Shown here one piece after another: positions 6,787 through 10,477 of a stretch of DNA of 10,477 nucleotides. Each line of letters starts with the position of its first letter. Positions within the stretch are counted from its first letter, which is position 1. Made by a program: the position numbers and the translations under genes. The stretch is from Bacillota bacterium. GTDB taxonomy: Bacteria > Bacillota > Clostridia > Christensenellales > CAG-138. The DNA lies in assembly GCA_023453725.1 (NCBI GenBank), contig JAEXTB010000234.1, positions 1 through 10,477 on the forward strand, written 5' to 3'. The notes beneath the pieces are model-generated. The model ran no database searches, was not told the origin of the DNA, and saw only the letters and a list, made by a program, of their open reading frames with translations.

Positions 6787-8262
6787 TTAACGGCCGTATC
6801 GCTTTGTAATCAAAGCAAGCTTTTCTGCAAACGCTGGGGTACATGCGCCCGGCTTCATGCGCCATTGCCAGTTGCCGCCTACGCGCCCCGGCGTGTTCAT
6901 GCGGCAGGAGGGAGGCAGTTCCAGATATTCCTGCATTTGCGCAACGAACAAATCCGCTGTCGAACCCATTCCGCCCCGCACAAGCCCCCAGAGCTCGCCT
7001 TCCTCTGCGTTGAGGCCAAGGTATGCTTTTGCGTGCGCGCGCTCCAAGGGCGCAATCTCGTTGAGCCAACCGGTCAGCGTCGCATTGTCGTGGGTGCCGA
7101 GGTAGCAGACGCAGTTGTTTGGATAGGTATGCGGCAAATAATTGCCCGGTTCCCGCTCGTCAAACGCAAACTGCAGCACCTTCATGCCCGGGTAGCCGGA
7201 ATGCTGCAACAGCGCCATGACTTCTGGCGTCAAATATCCCAAATCCTCCGCAATAATGGGGAGGGAGGGAAACCGCATCTGCATGGCGTCAATCAGTTTT
7301 GTGCCCGGTCCCTTCTTCCAGCAGCCAAACTCCGCGGTAGCGCTGCCGTAAGGGACGCTGTAGTAGCTTGCAAGGCCGCGGAAATGGTCGATACGGATGA
7401 CGTCAAACATGCGCGCCGCCGCAGCAATCCGGTCCATCCACAGCGCATAGCCGTTCTGCTCCAATGCTTCCCAATCGTAAAGCGGGTTGCCCCAAAGCTG
7501 GCCCTGACTGCTGAAGAAATCGGGCGGCACCCCTGCAACTTCGGTGGGCCTTCCGTCCTGATCGAGCAGGAAGCACCCGGGCTGGCTCCAGACCTCCGCA
7601 GAATCGTACGCGGCATAAATCGGGAGATCTCCAATCAGGTGCACATCTTTTTCCCGCGTATAGGAGCGAAAGCTGCTCCATTGCCTGAAAAAGAGAAACT
7701 GTACAAACGTGTAAAAATCAACTTTATCTTTGAGAAGCTTCGCATACTGCTTAAGCGCTCGGGGCTCACGCCTGCGGATTGGTTCATCCCAATCAATCCA
7801 TGGGCGCATAGAAAAGTGCTCTTTAAGCGCCATGAATAATGCGTAATCCGGCAACCAGCCTTTGTTTTCCTGACAAAACGCGCCAATCTCCGGCTGCAGG
7901 GCGGCAAATCCGTTCGCATAGGCGCAGTATAGGAGCCTAGAGCGGTTTGCATAGATCGCGCCGTAATCAACGCGCTCCTCGTCCTCTCCCCATGAGCAGG
8001 CGGCGACCTCCTCATTTGTTAGAAGGCCTTCTGAAATCAACAAGTCAAGGTCAATAAAGTACGGGTTTCCGGCATACATGGAAAACGATTGGTACGGCGA
8101 ATCGCCGTAGCCGGTATGCCCTACCGGCAGCATCTGCCAGTAGCGCTGTTTGGAATCACATAAAAAGTCCGCAAACTCGTAAGCCGCCTTGCCCAATGTG
8201 CCAATGCCGTAAGGGGACGGCAAGGACGAAAGATGCATCAATATTCCGCTGCTGCGTTCCAT
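6787..8262 (-). CDS. malQ: 4-alpha-glucanotransferase (amylomaltase), GH77
   Basis: MalQ moves alpha-1,4-glucan segments between maltodextrins, releasing glucose and longer chains, and lets the cell use imported maltodextrin. The 491-residue product starts MERSSGILMHLSSLPSPYGIG, the normal GH77 beginning, at an ATG with GGGAG eight bases upstream (8271-8275). A GTG at 8271 is also in frame but has that site directly against it. Catalytic residues are visible: nucleophile D292 in RIDHFRG, acid/base E339 in IIAEDLG, and the third carboxylate D392 in THDN. GDLPIY (211-216) and the C-terminal GGNWQWRM (462-469) are also typical. After THDN the usual Asp is Ala (THDNATL, 390-396), a change outside the catalytic trio. 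It follows the MalG-type permease by 15 bases and is the last gene before a terminator, which ties the transporter to alpha-glucans. Confidence 0.95.
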   Translation of the reverse strand: MERSSGILMHLSSLPSPYGIGTLGKAAYEFADFLCDSKQRYWQMLPVGHTGYGDSPYQSFSMYAGNPYFIDLDLLISEGLLTNEEVAACSWGEDEERVDYGAIYANRSRLLYCAYANGFAALQPEIGAFCQENKGWLPDYALFMALKEHFSMRPWIDWDEPIRRREPRALKQYAKLLKDKVDFYTFVQFLFFRQWSSFRSYTREKDVHLIGDLPIYAAYDSAEVWSQPGCFLLDQDGRPTEVAGVPPDFFSSQGQLWGNPLYDWEALEQNGYALWMDRIAAAARMFDVIRIDHFRGLASYYSVPYGSATAEFGCWKKGPGTKLIDAMQMRFPSLPIIAEDLGYLTPEVMALLQHSGYPGMKVLQFAFDEREPGNYLPHTYPNNCVCYLGTHDNATLTGWLNEIAPLERAHAKAYLGLNAEEGELWGLVRGGMGSTADLFVAQMQEYLELPPSCRMNTPGRVGGNWQWRMKPGACTPAFAEKLALITKRYGR

Positions 8263-8270
8263 CCGTTTCA

Positions 8271-8275
8271 CTCCC
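8271..8275 (-). promoter_or_regulatory. Ribosome binding site for malQ ATG start
   Basis: GGGAG on the - strand, eight bases before ATG at 8260-8262. It overlaps the in-frame GTG codon at 8269-8271, which therefore is unlikely to be the start. Confidence 0.7.
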
Positions 8276-8277
8276 GC

Positions 8278-9111
8278 TTATCCTTTTACGGCGCCCGCGA
8301 TCACGCCCTTGATGATGTGCTTCTGGCAGGTCAGGTAAAACACAACAATAGGGATGATAGAGAGCACCAGCATTGCCATCATAGCGCCCATATCAATGGA
8401 ACCGTAGCCGCCTTTGAGGTACTGGATGGCAATAGGGATGGTTCTATGATCTGAATCGAGCAGCAGGTAGGGCAGGAGGTAATCGTTCCAGATCCACATG
8501 GCGTTGAGTATGGCGACGGTCACCGCGGTGGGTTTTAGCATAGGGAATACAATGTGAAAAAATGTGCGGATGGGCCCGCAGCCGTCGATCATGGCGGCTT
8601 CCTCAATATCAACAGGGATGGATTTGACAAACCCGCTGAACATGAATGTGGAAAGCCCCGCCCCAAAACCAAGATAGATGAGGATAATGCCAAACGGGTT
8701 GTCAAGATGCAGCATGTTGGCGAATTTGGACATCGTAAACATCACCATTTGGAAGGGGACAATCATAGAGAACACCAGTGCAAAGTAGATGAGTTTTGTG
8801 TACGTGCGTTTGACGCGGGTGATGTACCAGCCCGCCATGGCGGTAAAGAGAACGATCACCGCCACTGAGCAGACCGTAATAAACAGAGACCAGCCGAATG
8901 CTTGGAAAAAGCCGATCTTTCCAATGCCGCTCAGGTAGTTATCTAGCCCTACAAATGTCTTTCCAATTGGCAGGGAAAAAGGGTCTGTGCTGATGAACAG
9001 CTTACCTTTAAAGGAGTTTACAAGAACAATGCAGATAGGCGCTAAAAACAACAGCGAAAGCACTGTAAGAGATGTGATTAGGGCGGGGTTGCTTTTTCTT
9101 GCCGCTTTCAT
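8278..9111 (-). CDS. Carbohydrate ABC transporter permease, MalG-type
   Basis: The second membrane subunit of a sugar importer of the CUT1 group. The 277-residue protein has a hydrophobic first helix (about 12-33), then membrane segments near 72-97, 106-130, 139-160, 194-213 and 243-264, giving the usual six. The cytoplasmic EAA loop that docks to the ATPase reads EEAAMIDGCGPIRTFFHIVFP (170-190), split here as EEAAMIDGCG then PIRTFFHIVFP. The protein ends KGVIAGAVKG, a common MalG-family C-terminus. The start ATG overlaps the stop of the MalF-type gene (ATGA, 9108-9111), and a strong GGGAGGTGG site lies just upstream (9116-9124). It precedes malQ by 15 bases. The family indicates oligosaccharide import; maltodextrin is inferred from malQ. 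Confidence 0.93.
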   Translation of the reverse strand: MKAARKSNPALITSLTVLSLLFLAPICIVLVNSFKGKLFISTDPFSLPIGKTFVGLDNYLSGIGKIGFFQAFGWSLFITVCSVAVIVLFTAMAGWYITRVKRTYTKLIYFALVFSMIVPFQMVMFTMSKFANMLHLDNPFGIILIYLGFGAGLSTFMFSGFVKSIPVDIEEAAMIDGCGPIRTFFHIVFPMLKPTAVTVAILNAMWIWNDYLLPYLLLDSDHRTIPIAIQYLKGGYGSIDMGAMMAMLVLSIIPIVVFYLTCQKHIIKGVIAGAVKG

Positions 9112-9953
9112 TGTTCCACCTCCCTGCGCCGTGTGAGCTGAAGCTGGATAAGCGATATGGCGGCTACCAGCACAAAGAATATGACGGCCTTTGCCTGGCC
9201 CACGCCTTCCCAGCCGGCACGGGCATAGAACGTATTGTAAATATCCAGCGCGAGCATGGCCGTCTGTTTGGAAGGCGCGCCCGCGGTCAATGCAAGGTTT
9301 TGGTCAAACAGCTTAAACGAGTTTGTTACCGTAAGGAACGTGCAGATGGTAATTGCGGGCATTACCATGGGGATGGTCACGTTTTTTAATACCGCCCATT
9401 TGCCCGCGCCGTCCACTTTTGCTGCGTCAACAAGGTCTGTCGGGATGCTTTGCAGTCCCGCAATATAAATGATCATCATATAGCCGATCAATTGCCAGTT
9501 CATCAACAGCACAAGCCCCCAAAATCCGTATTCCGGCTTGTAGGTCAGCGTCACGCCGAACTGGTAGAGGATGCCGTTTAGGAGCACCTGCCAGATGTAG
9601 CCAAGCACGATACCGCCGATGAGGTTTGGCATAAAGAACACGGTACGGAATGTGTTTGTGCCCTTAAATCCCTTGGTTAACAGGGAAGCAAGACCGAACG
9701 CGAGCACATTGATGCTGATGACACTCACCACCGCAAACTTTGCGGTGAAGCCGAGCGCATTTAAAAATTCCTGGTTGCTGGTAAAGGCTTTGATGTAATT
9801 TTCAATTCCGATCCATTTGGCGTTGGTGACTGTCGTAAATTCCGTAAACGAAAGATAAAGTCCCATCAAAAACGGGATGACAAACGCGATGACAAACGCG
9901 ATGATCGTAGGCAGGAGAAAAAAAGCAACGTGTTTTCGAAGCGACCGTTCCAA
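9108..9953 (-). CDS. Carbohydrate ABC transporter permease, MalF-type
   Basis: First membrane subunit of the same sugar importer. From the TTG at 9951-9953 the product has 281 residues, begins MERSLRKHVAFFLLPT and has six predicted membrane segments (about 9-31, 70-92, 104-125, 147-168, 199-216, 254-273). The EAA loop is DLVDAAKVDGAGKWAVLKNV (173-192), followed by TIPMVMP. It lacks the extra N-terminal helices and large periplasmic loop of E. coli MalF, as is normal for Gram-positive CUT1 permeases. A GTG at 9989 would add twelve residues, but AAGGAGG (9962-9968) lies eight bases before the TTG and would be inside the longer version. It is separated by 262 bases from the binding-protein gene and overlaps the next permease by four bases. 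No ATPase gene is in view. Confidence 0.92.
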   Translation of the reverse strand: MERSLRKHVAFFLLPTIIAFVIAFVIPFLMGLYLSFTEFTTVTNAKWIGIENYIKAFTSNQEFLNALGFTAKFAVVSVISINVLAFGLASLLTKGFKGTNTFRTVFFMPNLIGGIVLGYIWQVLLNGILYQFGVTLTYKPEYGFWGLVLLMNWQLIGYMMIIYIAGLQSIPTDLVDAAKVDGAGKWAVLKNVTIPMVMPAITICTFLTVTNSFKLFDQNLALTAGAPSKQTAMLALDIYNTFYARAGWEGVGQAKAVIFFVLVAAISLIQLQLTRRREVEQ

Positions 9954-9961
9954 AGATCGCA

Positions 9962-9968
9962 CCTCCTT
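9962..9968 (-). promoter_or_regulatory. Strong ribosome binding site for the TTG start of the MalF-type permease
   Basis: AAGGAGG on the - strand is a near-perfect Shine-Dalgarno sequence, eight bases before TTG at 9951-9953. It decides the start against the longer frame from GTG 9989. Confidence 0.8.
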
Positions 9969-9992
9969 ATTTGGAGTGTACTGCCTCACGCA

Positions 9993-10045
9993 GGGTGCGG
10001 AGCTTCCTCAGAGAGTGCCGTAACCAGGGGGTGGGGGTGCGGAGC
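9993..10045. repeat. Eleven-base direct repeat GGGTGCGGAGC, two copies
   Basis: Identical copies on the + strand lie at 9993-10003 and 10035-10045, 42 bases apart, between the permease start and the AT-rich part of the gap. The second copy adjoins a G-rich stretch. Such GC-rich units may belong to a dispersed intergenic repeat, but two local copies do not show that. Confidence 0.5.
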
Positions 10046-10077
10046 GCGCCCGCAATTAAATAAAACAAAATTTATCG

Positions 10078-10096
10078 TCGCTGCCGAAGGCGGCGA
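10078..10096 (-). terminator. Weak hairpin with downstream T-rich tract inside the sugar operon (possible attenuator)
   Basis: On the - strand TCGCCGCC and GGCAGCGA form an eight-position stem with one C/A mismatch around a TTC loop, followed after CGA by TAAATTTTGTTTTATTT. The tract starts several bases after the stem, so this is not a textbook terminator. If active it would reduce transcription from the binding-protein gene into the permeases. Confidence 0.4.
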
Positions 10097-10136
10097 TACC
10101 TTGCTAAAAGACAAATATATGCATTTATGACACGCT

Positions 10137-10173
10137 GGGAGGCTGGAGGCAGAGCCTCCAACCTCCCCTTTTT
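10137..10173. repeat. Strong stem-loop 48 bases after the binding-protein stop
   Basis: GGGAGG (10137-10142) pairs with CCTCCC (10162-10167) and TGGAGGC (10144-10150) with GCCTCCA (10154-10160) around an AGA loop; the only unpaired position is C10143/A10161. The stem has 13 base pairs. The T-run (10169-10173) follows it on the + strand, opposite to the genes; on the - strand no U-tract follows. In the operon's direction it is therefore more likely an mRNA-stabilising or processing hairpin than a terminator, similar in placement to the structures after binding-protein genes in other sugar operons. Confidence 0.75.
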
Positions 10174-10174
10174 G

Positions 10175-10208
10175 GCTGCTTGTGCATGCACATATCACGC
10201 AGAGCAGC
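10175..10208. repeat. Nested inverted repeats just after the binding-protein stop
   Basis: TGTGCATGCACA (10181-10192) is a perfect 12-base palindrome, and it is bracketed by GCTGCT (10175-10180) and AGCAGC (10203-10208). It begins seven bases past the binding-protein stop codon. It could fold in RNA or be a dimeric protein site; no T-run follows on the gene strand. Confidence 0.55.
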
Positions 10209-10215
10209 ACTTATA

Positions 10216-10477
10216 TTAGGATGCCGCGCGTTCGGACGCCCAGGAGTCGATGACGATTTGGGTCACTTCCGCCCAGGTCTTGTTGCCCTGTGCATACTCA
10301 AGCAGCGCATCGCCAAAGTAGTTCTTGAACTCCTCAGACGGGAAAGCCGCAAATGTCCACGCGACGGAGGTCACACCGTCCTTTTCCATCCAGGCGAGCA
10401 CTTCGCGGGCAAGGGGATCGGTGGGTTTCTCATCGTCTTCAAACGTGTTGAACGGGGCGATGAAGCCGAGCTTATCC
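10216..10477 (-). CDS. Carbohydrate ABC transporter substrate-binding protein, C-terminal end only
   Basis: The frame is open from the window edge to the TAA at 10216-10218, giving the last 86 residues. They include a segment IAPFNTFEDD, a helix LAREVLAWMEKDGVTSVAW, and FPSEEFKNYFGDALLEYAQG followed by NKTWAEVTQIVIDSWASERA. That ending, with YAQGNKTW and a final DSW, is typical of extracellular solute-binding protein family 1 (sugar-binding, lipid-anchored in Gram-positive bacteria). The signal peptide and ligand site lie outside the window. A GTG at 10401 could serve as a start only for a 61-residue fragment, and in-frame family-like sequence continues upstream of it. It is followed by two permease genes on the same strand, so it most likely supplies that importer with its sugar. 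Confidence 0.9.
   Translation of the reverse strand, partial: DKLGFIAPFNTFEDDEKPTDPLAREVLAWMEKDGVTSVAWTFAAFPSEEFKNYFGDALLEYAQGNKTWAEVTQIVIDSWASERAAS

Larger units (their letters stand above)
9954..10215. other. Long binding-protein/permease intergenic region, no gene
   Basis: This 262-base gap within the sugar operon has no convincing gene on either strand. It holds the permease ribosome binding site, a repeated GGGTGCGGAGC (9993-10003 and 10035-10045), a G-rich patch (10026-10042), an AT-rich stretch (10054-10075) and three potential hairpins at 10078-10096, 10137-10167 and 10175-10208. I found no clear -35/-10 pair on the - strand. Confidence 0.7.

Noticed and set aside
6760..7839. Long + strand open frame (about 359 codons) opposite malQ
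   Set aside because: It lies antisense to a complete GH77 gene with all catalytic residues, has a low-complexity composition and resembles no family I recognise. It is a shadow of GC-biased codon use.
10026..10042. Possible G-quadruplex in the G-rich patch
   Set aside because: Only two long G runs are present with a weak third, so a stable four-tract structure is not well supported.
9986..10210. Small - strand frame (74 codons) in the gap between binding protein and permease
   Set aside because: It runs through all three hairpins, has no good ribosome binding site and no familiar sequence.
1..10477. Mobile element, phage, CRISPR or defence island
   Set aside because: No transposase, integrase, repeat-spacer array, toxin-antitoxin pair or nuclease was seen; the window is housekeeping genes plus a sugar operon.

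Overview
The window looks like chromosomal DNA from a Gram-positive member of the Bacillota, most likely a moderate-GC Clostridia-type organism. This rests on the smc-ftsY pair, the rsmD-coaD pair followed by a coaD-linked coiled-coil protein, purine-rich Shine-Dalgarno sites, repeated use of TTG starts, and a sugar ABC operon with no dedicated ATPase gene. The genus cannot be fixed from sequence reading alone. I see no rRNA, tRNA, CRISPR array, transposase, phage gene or defence system.

Region 1 (1-4645, + strand) is a housekeeping run: the 3' seven-eighths of smc (chromosome condensation), complete ftsY (SRP receptor), and a small flavodoxin-fold protein. Spacing is 24-28 bases, so they are probably co-transcribed. 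The run ends at a perfect 28-base palindromic terminator (4665-4692), which also serves the convergent gene on the other strand.

Region 2 (4696-6691, - strand) reads from right to left: a promoter at about 6664-6691, then rsmD (16S rRNA guanine methyltransferase), coaD (CoA biosynthesis) overlapping rsmD by 10 bases, and a coiled-coil protein with a long acidic, Pro/Gln-rich tail whose function I do not know.

Region 3 (6711-10477, - strand) is a carbohydrate uptake and processing operon. In order of transcription it holds the C-terminal end of a sugar-binding lipoprotein-type solute-binding protein (cut by the window edge), a 262-base gap rich in hairpins, a MalF-type permease, a MalG-type permease overlapping it by ATGA, malQ (4-alpha-glucanotransferase) 15 bases further on, and a rho-independent terminator. 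MalQ points to maltodextrin or a related alpha-glucan as substrate. No ATP-binding subunit is present, so a shared MsmX-type ATPase elsewhere is likely.

Several starts differ from the longest open frame. rsmD, coaD and the MalF-type permease most likely begin at internal TTG codons and malQ at an internal ATG, each preceded by a good Shine-Dalgarno sequence and matching the usual N-terminus of its family. Nothing here is a clear new system. The most open items are the coaD-linked coiled-coil protein and the hairpin cluster between the binding-protein and permease genes.
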